A stretch of DNA of 64,000 nucleotides from Selaginella moellendorffii (taxonomy: Eukaryota; Streptophyta; Lycopodiopsida; Selaginellales; Selaginellaceae): the NCBI RefSeq assembly GCF_000143415.4, contig NW_003314303.1:1239322-1303321 (forward strand), given 5' to 3'. The translations under genes and the position numbers were made by a program. This document shows, piece by piece, positions 42,921 through 55,638 of this stretch; the stretch's first letter is position 1; the number at the start of each line of letters is the position of its first letter. The notes beneath the pieces were generated by a model. The model made no database searches, had not been told where the DNA came from, and saw only the letters and a program-made list of their open reading frames with translations.

Positions 42921-44592
42921 TTATTGTTTCATAAAGAGCGAGATGATGTTCTTCTTCACTGTCAACTCGTCGGCCTTGGAGGGATTCACGGCCTGGAAAC
43001 AAATTGTGTGAGCGTTACAAGGCTTTTTGTGAAGAACAGCAAAGGAAAAAGAAGCTTACCCCTGACAATAGCCTGCTTAAGCGCTCGTGTTCCTTGGCTG
43101 GATACTCCTCGCCCTTGGAAGCGATGCTCTTGAGGACTTTCGTGTAGATTGCGCCATATCTTCACGAAACGAAACAGCGTGAGAACCTCTAGCCCGTAAT
43201 TTTGATCCAAGGATCTTACCCAGCGTCCGAGCCCTCTAGCTTGGCGATGGCTTCATGCAACTTTGTGGAGAGAGATTCCCGCTCGTCAGCTTTGGCAGCT
43301 ACGAACTCCTGGACAATGTCTTCTAGACTAGAGACAGTTCCGGCCTACAGGAAACGCGTACACGTTAGAAAATCTTTGCATTCAGCTGGACAAGAACTTA
43401 CCTTGTCAGTGAGAGCACCTTTGGAATCACGGTAAGTGCCACACTTCTCATTCAAAAACTCCACGAACTCGTCAACCGAGCGCGCATCACAATCCTCCCC
43501 AGCCTTGTTGGCTTTGGGAAAGAACTTCAGCGTTGGGTAGCCACTTACGTCATATCTGCAAGAACCAATGTGAAAGTGAGTTTGAGTTCACAATGAAGCA
43601 TCAAACACTTACTTGGTTGCTAGATCCTTGTGAGCATCCGCGTCAAGCTTTGCCACGATCACATTCTTCTCGGCCTTATATGCGGTTGCGACAGACTCAT
43701 AAGCCTAGAGAAGAAACACGTCAATGCAACATTTATAAGACGCATAAAAGCCAATTGAGTCATACCGGAGCCAAGGATTTGCAGTGTCCACACCTGAAAA
43801 GAGACAAGTTTTTTTCGTTTTCGCTTCCTTGCGAGGAATACCAAACAACTTACCAAGGAGCGTAAAATTCCACCAAAACATCCTTCGTGGGGTCGAGCAC
43901 AATCTCATCGAAATTGGCCGGGGTCAAGACGACAACCTCCGATGCCGCCACACTCAATTTCGCATTCGCACCTACAAGTGATTCGAATAAACTCAAGGTA
44001 GGAATTCTCAAAAACGCAAAAGCATACCTCCTTCTGTGTTGACGAATGCAACAAGATCCTCGGCAGTTCGTCCACCAGAGTAACTACACGAACAAGCAAA
44101 AAGTTGGCCCATTTATTCATGACGAGAAGAAAAAAAAATTTTACTCTTTGGGTGTGAGAGATCCTTTCGGAAACCACTTGAGAGTGGGATACCCGCTTAC
44201 GTCAAACTTGGAGCACAAGCTCTTGTGCGCATCGCAATCTATCTGGTTTTCATTCAACCACAAAGTTCCAATATAATCACAAATGTGAGAAAAAAACTCG
44301 CCTTTGCGATCGATAAGTGCTTGACTTTCCTAAACGCCGATCCGACCTTCTCATACTCGGGCGCTAGCTTCTTACAATGCCCACACCTGAAAAAATGCGA
44401 CCGATTCAAATGAGATCCGCCTAGATCCAACGCTTACCAGGGAGCATAAAACTCGACAAGCGCCGCCCTCTCATGCCCGACCTCGTGATCGAAATTGTCG
44501 GGCGTGAGGACGAGCACATCCGATTCCTCGCCCCGCGCAGCTCCAGCGATCACGCACAGAGCCACAAACAAGACGGCCAGCATCCTCGCCAT
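42921..44592 (-). CDS. Protein disulfide isomerase with ERp29 C-domain (PDIL2 type)
   Basis: About nine short exons on the minus strand. Signal peptide [21 protein letters not shown], then two thioredoxin domains, each with active site [24 protein letters not shown] and [19 protein letters not shown], both with the cis-proline segment ([10 protein letters not shown] and [10 protein letters not shown]). A C-terminal helical domain (from [13 protein letters not shown] to [14 protein letters not shown]) is the ERp29 fold of plant PDIL2-1. The ending FMKQ is not a classical KDEL signal, which fits this subgroup. The enzyme forms and shuffles disulfides in the ER. The splice sites fall inside both WCGHC motifs (after the Trp), a shared intron position that reflects domain duplication. 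Confidence 0.93.
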
Positions 44593-44826
44593 CGAGCTTC
44601 CACCTAACCCTAAACCACAGTGGCTCAACGAGGCAAATCCAACCGTCCGTTATCAAGATCTAAAGGCCCCTATACGTGCACCTGGCAAGCCATCATTGGG
44701 TACGACCACGTCACAAGTTAATATAAAAATTGTTTAGTTTCGGGCAGAGACTAGAACTTGGCATCTTTGTGAGAAATAACGCCCGGCATTTCTAGAGAAG
44801 TTACAAGGAAAGTTGTCCAGTATGAT

Positions 44827-47800
44827 CTAGAAACTTACGAGTTGTGGAACTTCTCCTCTAGCAGCGATGTTTCGAGTGTAAGTTGTCCAGTGGCGATAGA
44901 GGGCGCCTTTGTTGATGATCTTGATGATGATCTCTGGAGGTTTTTGTACGAGGCGTACCTTCGTCCCTCGAGAGCTTCTGTGGACAATCCTTGATGAGAA
45001 AACGAAAACACACAACTGGCTACGTACCTCTTGATCTGATTCTTTGGTTTTCGTGAGCTTGGCGATGCCCGAGTGGAGCTCGGAAGGCTTACGTTTAACT
45101 GTTTCTGGTATAGGAGGCTGGAGACAAGAAGTGTGTCATGTAGTTAGAACGAGACAACGAGAAAAATGTACCTGGAGTTCTGCGAGTTGATTGTTGACAC
45201 TCTCAAGCTCCACTTTGAGCTCCACGACTTCGAGTTTTGCGGCTGTAAGGTTGCTCTCCAGTTTGTCTTGGGTCCGTCTGGCTTTGTCTCTAAAGTCGAT
45301 CAAGTCCCAGCGTGCATCTTCCAACCGCACCTCGAAGACTTCCGCCCTGGCGGACATTGCGTCGAAAGCCACTTGAAGTTTGGTTTTCGAAGTAAGAAGA
45401 GTTCGCATTTCCTGCAGTTAAACCATGTCTGTTAATAAGCCAAATTAGAAAGGCATACCCTTTCACCGCTTTGGACGGTTGCCTCGAGCTTCTCTAGCCG
45501 AAGATTATGTTGCAAAGTTCTGGTTCGAAAAAAAAAAAAAAAAAAACACGTCACAAACAAAGCTAAGATCAGAACTAATTTACCTCTCGCCTTGCAAACG
45601 TTCATCCGCTTCTGATGCCTGAAGGTGTTGATATTCTTCTTGCAGCTTCTCAAGCTTCTGGTGTTTACAATTGAGTTCCTCCGTCAGCTTCTCGATCTTC
45701 CGGTGCTCATAAGTGAGGTCGTCCGTTAGCTTCCCGATCTTCTGATGTTCAAAATTGAGTTCCTTCGTCAGGTTCTCGACTTTCTTGTGCTCACGACTCA
45801 GCTCCTCCGCGAACTTCTGGTGTTCACAATCTAGCTCCTTCGACAGCTGCTCGACTTTTTGGTGCTCACAACTGAGCTCCTCCTTCAGGCTCTCAAACTT
45901 CTGATGTTCACAATCAAGCTCCTTCGACAGGTTCTCGACTCTCTGGTGCTCAATACTGAGCTCATCGACCACCTTTTCGAGCTTGTGATGTTTACTATTG
46001 AGCTCGTCCGTCAGCTTCACTATCTGTAAAACAAAAACAATAACCAGAACTTCTGGATGAGGCAGTTACCTTTTCAGCGTGCAACGCACAAGTGTCGTTT
46101 GACGATTTCAATAATTCTTGTAGTCCCTTCACCGTTTCTTCAGTTTTTTGCTTCACAGTTTCCAACTCCTAACAACAAAATATAAATGTAAACATGAAAA
46201 ATGTAAACAAGAACGCTTACCACAATTTGTTGTTGATAAGATTCAGCTTTCAGTTCAAACTCTTGCACCATATGACCGTCTTCAAGTCTAAAAAGAAAGT
46301 TTGTTGTAGTTAAAGACAGTAAAAACTGCTGCTTACCCGCTTCGAATCTCTTTCTCGATATCTTTTTCCACTTCCGTAACCTTCTGTAAGATCGGATCAA
46401 GTTCAGCTCTAAGTTTGTCCACCTGCATCAAACATATAACTGATGAAAGACGCATAGAAATATGAGTACCGTTTGGTTCAAAGCAATCTGAAGTCGATTT
46501 TCTTTTTCTTCAAGTGTTTCTTCCAGCTTTTTGAGCTCCAAATGCAGGCTGTTCTCTACTGCCTCCATCCGTATGCTCTTGTCAATCTAATAAAAGTAAA
46601 ACATCAGAACACCCAGCAGAAAATTGACTAACCTCAGAAGACAAAGCTTGTATCTTATTGCTCAAAGCAGAACATTCGCCTTCTTTCTCCTCAATCGCAT
46701 GTCTTCTTGCAGCAGATACAGCCTTTTCTTCTTCTAGTTTATAATAGACGTCTGTGAGTTCCTGCAAAACTGAACACTTCATATTCAATCAAAATGATTG
46801 CAACCTTACCACTACCAAGTCCTGTTTAGCCTCTTCTTGCATCTGCAAGGAAGCATTACGTTCTTGAAGTTGACGATTCTGCAACAGTGTACAGGTTTAC
46901 GTCAAGTGAATCTAAAGGTATACCAAACATACCAAGTCCTCATAGGCTTGTTGAAGCTCATCCACCTGTAATCTACTTGCTCCGCATTGTTCTGTTGCAG
47001 CTCTAAGTTCGATAGCAGTGTTATTTGCTGAACTGACTGCTTTTTCACGCTCCTCTTTCAAAAGTGTGATTTCTTCTGCCGCAGCTTCGACTTGCTTTTC
47101 TAACTGCATTATAGTGCTTCTAGCTTCCAGCAGCGAAGTTTCCACCTCATGATAAGCACCCTGCCAGGGCAGTTATTAATATAGAAGTTCTGCATGGAAT
47201 GAAGCCTCTTACCTGCAACACTTGCAACTCAAAACTCGTCTTTTCCAAATCTACAGCTTTTTGTTGTAGTGCATCCTCGACACAACTCAACTGATGCTTC
47301 GCTTTGTTGAAGCATGCCATAGAGTCACGTCTTTTATCCGCAAGAGATTCCTTTCTGTCTATATCCCGTTGAAGCAACGTACTCTGACTTCGAAGAGTTT
47401 TTAATTCTCTATCAAAGTTTGCTTTTTCAGCCTACAAAGCAGATGAGCGATGCTTACAGAGAAAAAGATATTTCAAACACTTACCTCTAGTTTGCTTTTA
47501 TCCTGTAAAGTTGTTCTCAGCTTAGCCTCGGTTTCTTTCAGTTTCGTCTTGGACTTTTCAAGCTCCTTTCGCAAACTGTCTTTCTCTTTCTCAGATGGAA
47601 GAGCCTTTACACCCGAAAGATCCTTCTGCAGAGCTAGAATTTCGAGTTTCAGTTTAGAACATTCATCCTCATGGTCAACCTGCAGTAAATATCAGATTCG
47701 TGCCAGTATGCAAGAGAACAAGCTGACCTCGGATTTTTTCGTTGCATCCAGCGCTGCAGCTTCGAGCTCAATTATTCGAGCCTCTGCCAGAGTTATTTGA

Positions 47801-50800
47801 TGTTGTAATGCATCCTGACACAAAATCATCAATAATAGGTGGATAAAACAATTAACAGGAGATACCTTCTGGATACTCAAGTTATGTTTAAGCTCTGCAA
47901 AAGTATGGCTGCTAAAGAGACGAAGTTCCTCAAAGCACATCACAGGCTCTTTGACCCCAGCCATAAGCTCTTGAATCCAGCCAGTTGCATGAGACATTGA
48001 GCCTTCTATTTCAGCCTTCAAATCCTCAAACGCTGTAGCCAATTGTACATATGATCTTCCCGCCTCATCTTTTTCTCGCTGCGACAAGGTATCAGCAAAA
48101 AATTAAGAAATGTTTTTTGTATTGGTACCTCTAACTGCATGTTGCGGGTGGTGATATGTTCAATTTGTTGATTTGATTCTTTTAGTTCTTCATGCAGCTG
48201 GAATAATCAATAAGTATTAGCTAGAAGGAAAAGACAAAACAGTACCCCCTCAAGAAGCTGTTTGGCGCTATTTGCCTGAATTTTCTGGTGCTCAATTCTG
48301 CTATCAAGCTCCCGTTGCATATAAAACTTCTCCATGTCTAGAGTTTCCACCTGCAAAGAAAAAACAGAACTAAAAAACAAACCACGAGGCACATGAAAAA
48401 GGTAAACCTGGCTTTGTAAAGCTGCGATAACTTCAGCATGGATATCAAGCTGATTTCCATCTAGGCTTTTACACCTCCGATCTCCATCAGTGTGCTTCGC
48501 CTCAGATTTGCAGGCTGTGGCCTTCAACTGTTCATTCTCGTGTCGCAGCTTATCAATCTGGAACGTCACTATAAGACAACAGCTCTCAAATGGTGGACCA
48601 CATACTTCGGAATTCGCAACTTCGTAATCGCAGTGTAAAGCCTGATATCGAGCTTGTAAATCCAGTAGTTCCTCCTGCCACAATTGTTAGATCATTTGTC
48701 TGTCGAAAAAACTAGTTCAGACCTCGTTGGCATGCAAGCGAGCAGATAATTTGTGTCGTCGATCACCAACAAAATTCGATGCACGTGGTGGGACAAACGT
48801 TTCCTTGTCCCCGCCAGTGACCTCCTTCGAATCGTTCATAGGAACGTCTTCTTCTTCTTTCAAGACCTCGAATGGCGGTGGGAGTTGCCGTTCGCGATTC
48901 GAAACAACATTTGCTTTAAGACTTTGAACCTGTTCACGACGACAGATTAGCTATCAATATTAGCAAACAACATGCTGAATCATACCTCTACTGCCGATTT
49001 TGATGATGTCAGCCGCGGACACCAGGTTTCTCGACGGTTTGTCTAAACAACTTGCAACTGTTGAGAGAAGCCAACATTTTCAAATTTACAAACCTTCTTC
49101 ATGCTTTTGTCGGTGTGCCGATCATCAACTGCCGAATTGAGTACCATGGTGCTTAAGTTCTCTATCTGTTCTTTCATGCGGCGTTCACGTTCAGCCTTAT
49201 TTTGTAGCTCAAGTGCCATCCTTTCTCTCTCCAGCTCAATCTGGAGAGTGCCTGATTAACCAGAAGCAAAGGTAGCTGGTCGACAATACCTTCAGCATAT
49301 CATTGCGCAAACTAAGTACTTCTTCTTCTAAGTGTTCAGAGTGGTTTTCCTGCACAAGATAATAATCAGACGTCATAGTACAAGTGCTTCCGCTAAAAAC
49401 CTGTAGCTTCTTTCTTAATTCCTCAATTTCTCTTTTCTGTCGTTTCAGCAGTGCGGCATCTGTAACAATCTGAGAAGAACAGAAGTATTGCTTCTCAGAG
49501 TTCCAAATACCAATGCATTTTTACCTCGTTCACTTGAGCACAATTAGTTACTCTTATAGCTCGACTGGCAAATTGTAGTGTACCCTTGGTCTCGTCAACG
49601 TGCACCTACAAATAAAAAGAGCATTCGGTAAGAAGGAAAAAAAGAGAGCAACCTATACCATTGCCGGTGTAACGTTACAGATGATAACAGTTCGAGCATT
49701 TCCACCTAAAGCAGGCTGAAGGATCCGCGTTAATTTGCTATCCCGGTAAGGGACGTGACCCCTTAGTAAACGAGTTAGTCGCCCCCAAGGTTATATATCA
49801 AAAGGCTCATACCCCTGACTTTCAATTCCTTCACTTAGTTTGTTGATTACAGTTCCGAGAGTCATCAAGCTTTTGTTGATATGAGAACCTTCTTTTAGGC
49901 GAGCTCCTTCAGCTCCGGTTTTAGCAACGCGTTCCGAGCCAGCCAAATCTACAAGATTCTGGCCAAAAGAGCTGCGCGGTCAGCAAGAAAAGAAACACTG
50001 TAATCAGAAAACTCACCAAAACGGAAACACGGACAGCGTCACAAGTTTGCAAGGCATCGTCCTGACTTCTGTCTCTACTTTCAATCACCTTGAAGAAAAA
50101 ATGAAATACAAAACTCAAATAGTCAAGAAGCACAATGTGTACCATTCTGAATATCGTATGAGACCTGCTACTGTACACATTCATATTTGTCTCGCCAACG
50201 TGCCGATGCGCTGCCAAAGCGAAAACACAGTAAGCCAAGGAATGGAGTAGAAAAATATATACCTTCTCCGAAGTCCAGCAACTGTAACACTTGTTCCGGA
50301 CAAGAAACTATCTCCTCCCTCAACCCAGCAACAAATATTCCACGCTACAGCATGGAGCTTGTTAAACAGTAGTTTCGACTGGAAAACTCTTACCTCAATG
50401 TTTTCATGAACTTGGAGCTTCCTGTTCTCCGGAGCCAAAAGATCATTAATTTCTTCATTGTAGATTTCCATGTATGATACCCGCAACAAAAACTCTCTAT
50501 CTTCCGCCTGCACATTGGAAAGAAAGCACAGTCATATAGGAAGCATCTGGAGCTACTCTACCTTCTGAATGTTGGCAAAAACATCTAGAACTGACAAAGG
50601 AACTATACCAGGCTCGCCAGGAGAACCTCTCATGGTGTAAGTCTTCCCGCTGCTCGTCTGCCCATAGGCGAAAACAGTTCCTGGAAAAAAAATTCTCCAA
50701 CTTCCAACCAAAAGAAGCAAGAACCTCAACTCACCATTGATGCCCTTCACGGCAGAGCTGATAATCGCTTTGGTATGAGCATCGTACAGCTCCACTGTTT

Positions 50801-51031
50801 TCTCTTCCGTCCCAAAAACGCTGTCTATCATCCAGAGCATTACTCGCAACAGCTCAAAGAGAAAGAATTGGCTATGAGCGTACCGAAGATGTAAGTGTGA
50901 CCGGGCAGCACCGTCCCAGTGGCAGCATTGCACAAAGAAATGGCGTTGGATGAGATCTTCCAAGGGCTTCCTTTGGCGGATTCCTGCTTGCTGAGCGGCC
51001 GGACACGAATGGAGACTACAATCTTCTCCAT
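44827..51031 (-). CDS. Kinesin-7 (CENP-E-like) with long coiled-coil tail
   Basis: The largest gene here, with roughly 25-30 short exons. The motor is N-terminal: [14 protein letters not shown]-loop [10 protein letters not shown], switch [14 protein letters not shown], switch [17 protein letters not shown], and [19 protein letters not shown]. The neck reads [21 protein letters not shown], close to plant KIN-7 proteins of the CENP-E-like subgroup. After about residue 420 almost everything is coiled coil, including a 14-residue tandem repeat (45600-46010). The last exon encodes [20 protein letters not shown] and ends in VPQLVSF. Such kinesins walk toward microtubule plus ends in mitosis or transport. 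Only the ends and motor exons were checked for frame; internal tail exons follow the coding runs. The start codon is 141 bp from the stop of the upstream AMSH gene. Confidence 0.9.
45600..46020 (-). repeat. 14-residue (42-bp) coiled-coil repeats in the kinesin tail
   Basis: One exon encodes about nine units of the form EHQKxExLxKELxx, for example [14 protein letters not shown] and [14 protein letters not shown]. Fourteen residues equal two heptads, so each unit keeps the coiled coil in phase. One unit, [11 protein letters not shown], has only eleven residues. The DNA copies are diverged but clearly related, showing expansion by unequal crossing over or slippage. Confidence 0.9.
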
Positions 51032-51171
51032 CGCGGCAGTGGCGCCCTGATCTAGCCTAGAATACCTCTCAGCGAGCTCGCCCCGGCCCCAAAACCCTGA
51101 GGCGCGCGTCCATCGCTGCTCCGAGGAGCATATCCCTTAGGGCAAATTTGAAATTTGGCGGGAAAAAGGTT

Positions 51172-53177
51172 TTATCTCAGATCAATAACATCGAATTTCA
51201 CTTTGGGGTCTAGATATACATGGCTGGTTCTATGGTACAGTGCCGTTCCATCGCTTGTTGGATCGTGCCCATGGAAGCCACGCTTGGAGCATTGCTGGAT
51301 TACGTTCATTCCACCAGGGTCGGAGAGCCGAAAAATTCCAAAGTTTCTGCAAGAACAAAAGAATTCTCTCAGCTAGAGTTGAGCCAAACCATGGAGAAAT
51401 CTACTCACTTGGATGCGTCTTGCGGTGCCATCACGATCGCTATCGCTTCTGGCAACATCACCTGTGATGGAAAAGCTTGTTTCTTTTCGCAACGAAATAA
51501 AGAACACTGTGTACCTGGTAAGAGTAGTGTGTATGAACGTCGACGGATGACATGAAACAGGATTGCGTGGGATGTGTCTGCGGAAAAAGTGAGTTTGAGC
51601 TTCACAGAAAATGGAACGTCTAGTGCTTACGTGAATCCATCCCAGTTGAAATAGGCCACGCTTGTCTTGAGCGAAGAAAATCTCTTCCTCGTCTATCGTC
51701 TCGCACTGCAAGTAACTAAATAAGTTTCGTTACGTGATATTGATCGCTTACGGTATTGGCAGTCGCTTGTTGCTTCGGAATGATCAGGGCAGTCACAAAG
51801 AAATTCCCGCCTTCCTACAATCGCAAAAGACTACTATGAAAAATGCGATGTAAGCGCAAGTAGTTCGTACCAGGGAGCCGGCTAAAACCCCACAAGTCTC
51901 AATGTTTTTTGACGTGTTGGACTTCGCCATCCTCATAAACTCGTTCATCAGTGAAGATGACTGCAACGACACTCGTAAGCGTCAAAGAAAAAAATGAACT
52001 TATAATCGTTACCATATGCAAGTGCTTGGGTTCCTTTGACGGTAATGCATCGATTTCCAACGACAAGTCAGGCTCATTACTGACGGGCGAGCAGCTCTCT
52101 TGCGACATTTCAACTGGAACGGAGACAGGGGGAGGGGAGAGCTGATTTACTAGATCAAATTGCGAGGGTGGCTCCACTGGTTGAAGTAGAGTCACGACAT
52201 CTTCATCCTTTTGGTCCAAAACAGCTTCTAGAGCCTCAGGTTGAGTGGGCGGCGTTACACTGTTGAAAAACAAAACTTTAGCATCTTCTTTTTCTCTCTC
52301 GGTAAATGACCAATACCTGTTTGCTTCCGGAGGAGCGGGGTCGAAAAGGCATGGATATTGGATCTAAATTGCATGCTGTCAATGCCGCAGTAAGTACAAT
52401 TTCGCAAACCTTAAAAGGCTCCAAGGGCTTCGAAATGTGAGGCTTCGAGACGAGAAAAGAATGTCTAGCTATGGTCTCAGCACTGGGAGTGGGAAGCCTC
52501 CACGACCTGCATTTAAACAAAGAAAAACTCTAAGTACCGTATAAAGATCAGCAGCAGACATTACTAACAACTTGTTTTCGAACAAGGAAGCCTTATATAC
52601 ATTTCCGTTATTATCTTGAGAACTTAAAACAGGTTGTTGTTTCTCCTGGAAACCAAAAGAGCTCGAACAAGCATACAGAACAAAAGAGAGACATACCTGA
52701 CGAACTGGAATTGCTTGCCTAGTTGCCAGCTGATTTCTCGCACGAACCAGCGATTGTACATCAGGTTTTAGCGTTTCCAGCTCTTGCAAAGCCTCCACAA
52801 GTTTCTGAGCCACCACTGATCAGATTCATGAGCCTGGAGGAATAGATGAACTCACTTACTCTTTTCAAATGCAACTTATCCAGATGGTTGCTTCCCAGGT
52901 ACTGTCGATGATCCGGAATGGTTTCCGACACCAAGCTGGCGTACCGCAACAGCAACACATAGAGCTCCAGTGTATTAGCCTCACGCCTATAGACACTAGC
53001 CTGCCAAGAACAAACCCCAAATCACTGAGCGAGAATTCTCCCAATCAATCCTCCCAATACCTGTTTGAGGATGTTATCGGCTGTGCGGAAGTAGATCTTA
53101 AGCGACAGGCGATGATCCACGCGCCGCCGGGGAGCGAATGCCTCCACCGAGAACGCATCGCCATCCGCTGGCGCCAT
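51172..53177 (-). CDS. AMSH: AMSH-like K63-deubiquitinase (MIT + JAMM/MPN+)
   Basis: Exon 1 gives the N-terminal MIT-like helix region (HRLSLKIYFRTADNILKQ, then ASVYRREANTLELYVLLLRY and LVSETIPDHRQYL) that binds ESCRT-III. A variable middle with several small exons follows. The MPN+ domain has CGVLAGSL-like residues, the exon CETIDEEEIF ending LGWIH, then THPTQSCFMSSVDVHTHYSY with the JAMM zinc ligands (HxH-x7-SxxD type; here H, H and D), and VMLPEAIAIVMAP. The end reads RLSDPGGMNVIQQC, then SHVYLDPKVKFDVIDLR and stop, as in plant AMSH3. All metal ligands are present. It removes K63-linked ubiquitin from endosomal cargo. The last donor lies at TCC-AA/GTGAGT, with the acceptor CAG restoring Lys. 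Confidence 0.9.
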
Positions 53178-53464
53178 TGCGCTCTCCAAAAACCCTAGAA
53201 ACCAATCCCCTGTTGAAGAGAGAAGAAAAAACAAAGAAAGTTCTTGCGTGTAAACCAACGACTAGGATCGACCAATCTCGGCCGTCCAAATCCTGCATAG
53301 AGATACAAAAAAAAAAGACCAAAACAAAACAAAGAAAAAAAAAACTTCACACTGTTAGAGAGAGAATAAGAACAACAACGTAGAACAAACGAAGAACACT
53401 GGATGGACGACTGCGTTTTACAAATAGAAGACGATGTGAAGATAGCTGGAAAAAATTCCGCGCG

Positions 53465-55048
53465 TTAGCCACCATAATCTTTAGCCGAGAACTTATCTTC
53501 CGGGTAGTATGTTGCCTGGACGGTCCTCTTGTCAAAGCTCCGGCCTTGCAATCCATGCCGCGCCTTGAGCGCCGAGACCAAATCCTTGTACTCGAGGAAC
53601 ACCTTCCCGAGCCCCGGAGCTCCATCGCCGCGAGGAATCTCCACGCTCACCAGCGGCCCATACTTCCCACACTCCTCCTTCATATCCTCGATGATCTCCG
53701 CGTACTCCTTCTCGTCTCGCAGCATCTCCTCGGACACGGCGTTGCAAAGGCACACCACCCGAGTCCCCAGCTCAGAGCTCTGCGGGAGAAGAACGAGCGC
53801 CGGGTTCCCGGACGAGTTCGTCGCGCGGTGGACGCGCAGGATCTTCCCCTCGAGTGGCTTCTGGTTGAGCGCTGCGCAAGCCGCGTCGGTGGATGCCGGG
53901 TTCTCGTAAACCGCGAAGCCATAGCCTTTGGACTTTCGAGTGTACGAGTCCTTGACGATGTCGAGCGCGCGGAGAGCTCCGAATGGTTCTAGCAGCTGGC
54001 GGACCTCCGCGTCGCCCCACTCGTAAGGGAGCCCCCCGATGAAGATCCTGTCCGGTCCATCGGCGTGAGCGCGGTAGACCAATCCAACTTTGTCGAGCCG
54101 CAGAGACGGGCTCGGCTGGGACGATCCAAACAGCATGGCGTGCTCGGGGTTGTAGTTACTGGGCCTCCGGATCCGGACTTGCGAGCCCTCGAAGATGATC
54201 CCGTCCAGAGCCATGGCGTTGCTGGCCTCCTCCACCGAGCGCATCTCAACAAACGCGTAGTTCTTGGCGTGGTCGATGAAGACGCTCACCACGGCGTCGC
54301 CACCCTGGCCGTAAGTGTTGCCTTCGATGACTGCCATGGCGTGGTTAAAGAAGGTGGCGATCCGGGCCTCGTCCACCACGGCCGGGAGGCCGCCAACGTA
54401 GACCCGGCGAGCCGGCTTGGTGATCTGCGGCATCTGTGGCATTCGCAGCACCACCGGGAGCTGGGCTATCCCGGCTGGAAGAACTACTGGTTGCGATGGC
54501 TGGACCTGGACCTGGACCTGCGAGGATTGCTGCTGCGATGGCTGGAGCTGCGATGCTTGCTGCGATTGCTGAAGCTGCTGAGGCTGTGCTTGCTGCTGCT
54601 GCTGCTGCTGTTGATGGTTTTGGTTCTGGCTCTCCGATCGAGAGCGCGATCTAGATCGCGGTGGCGATGGCGATGGCGATGATTTCCCACTGCTGCTACT
54701 GTCCCTTGTTCTTCTTCTTCGCCTTCTTTCTCTACTGCCGCTACTACTGCTGCTCGGGGATCTATATCGCCGGGGACGAGGCTGGTAAGAGCTCCTACTG
54801 TGGCGTCTACTGTCGTGGTTCCTATAGCGATTCCTCTCCCTGGACCTGGAGCGCATTCTCCTGTCGTCCCGGGAGCGCGAGCGCGCTCGCCGCCGGGAGC
54901 TCCCGCTGTGCCTGTGATCGTCGTTGCGGCGGCGCTCGTCTGGATCCCGCTGGCTCCTGCGGGTGCTGCTGGGCGGAGATTTTACCTCGTTGCGCGCGGA
55001 ATCGCCGTCCGGCTTAGATGGATCTGAGGTAGCGGCCCTAGGCGCCAT
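53465..55048 (-). CDS. U2AF large subunit (U2AF65) paralog A, intronless, Q-rich
   Basis: A single frame of 527 residues. The N-terminus is an RS domain (about 35-140, e.g. SRRRARSRSR), then a Gln-rich tract (about 145-185). RRM1 starts at RRVYVGGLP (215), RRM2 at DRIFIGGLP (about 327) with RNP1 KGYGFAVYE. A C-terminal UHM-type RRM includes CLCNAVSEEMLRDEKEYAEI and GKVFLEYKD. The protein binds the polypyrimidine tract and recruits U2 snRNP. The segment SGFD, which precedes RRM1 in plant U2AF65 and in paralog B, is absent; the Gln-rich tract replaces it. Plant U2AF65 genes normally have many introns; this one has none, which suggests retroposition or intron loss. Its promoter faces paralog B. 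Confidence 0.92.
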   Translation of the reverse strand: MAPRAATSDPSKPDGDSARNEVKSPPSSTRRSQRDPDERRRNDDHRHSGSSRRRARSRSRDDRRMRSRSRERNRYRNHDSRRHSRSSYQPRPRRYRSPSSSSSGSRERRRRRRTRDSSSSGKSSPSPSPPRSRSRSRSESQNQNHQQQQQQQQAQPQQLQQSQQASQLQPSQQQSSQVQVQVQPSQPVVLPAGIAQLPVVLRMPQMPQITKPARRVYVGGLPAVVDEARIATFFNHAMAVIEGNTYGQGGDAVVSVFIDHAKNYAFVEMRSVEEASNAMALDGIIFEGSQVRIRRPSNYNPEHAMLFGSSQPSPSLRLDKVGLVYRAHADGPDRIFIGGLPYEWGDAEVRQLLEPFGALRALDIVKDSYTRKSKGYGFAVYENPASTDAACAALNQKPLEGKILRVHRATNSSGNPALVLLPQSSELGTRVVCLCNAVSEEMLRDEKEYAEIIEDMKEECGKYGPLVSVEIPRGDGAPGLGKVFLEYKDLVSALKARHGLQGRSFDKRTVQATYYPEDKFSAKDYGG

Positions 55049-55638
55049 GACGCTCAAGAACCCTAGCTCTTCCCCCCTTTGTGTGTTTTAGTACAGTCAG
55101 GTAGGGTTCTACCTATAATCGAATCGATTCGATGGCCGCGGCCTCGAGCAAGCGAGCGCCAGCAAGGATTGTATCGCATTTCAATCCCTTCCTCTGGATC
55201 ATCGCATTCCAGAGCGCGCCATGGCAGGCGCAGTGGCGAAATCTCCTCACCGTGGTCTCGATCATCGCCATCGCAATGCTCGATGGCGCGAATCTATGCC
55301 CTGGATTTCCTCCACCAGTGATGGCAGCATATACCCGGGGCGGGCATCTCCATCCAATCGAAGAACACCGATGAATGATGGTAGCGATGGATTCCAGGCA
55401 AATCGAACGATGCCAGCTCTGCCATATCAGGCGGGGATCCGACGGCTCCGGCTGCCCGCCACGCCAGCAAATAAGGCGGGTAGGGTTCCAAGCTCTAGGG
55501 TTTGGTGTGTGTGGGAAGAAGCTCTGTGTCGAGGTAAGCGGCCGCTCGCTGGCTCTTGTTTCTCTCTGCTGATTCTCGGCGCCAGGATTCCCTCCAGATT
55601 CTAGGTTTCTTATGCTGTTCTGAGGCGATTTCCGGGGT
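55049..55638. promoter_or_regulatory. Shared divergent promoter region of the two U2AF65 genes
   Basis: 590 bp separate the two start codons. The half next to paralog B contains a candidate 5'-UTR intron (GTAAGC at about 55533 to an acceptor near 55583-55595). I see no TATA box at a confident position. One region may serve both genes. Confidence 0.5.

Noticed and set aside
54065-54682. 205-codon plus-strand frame opposite U2AF65 paralog A
   Set aside because: Leucine-rich shadow of the RS and Gln-rich coding strand.
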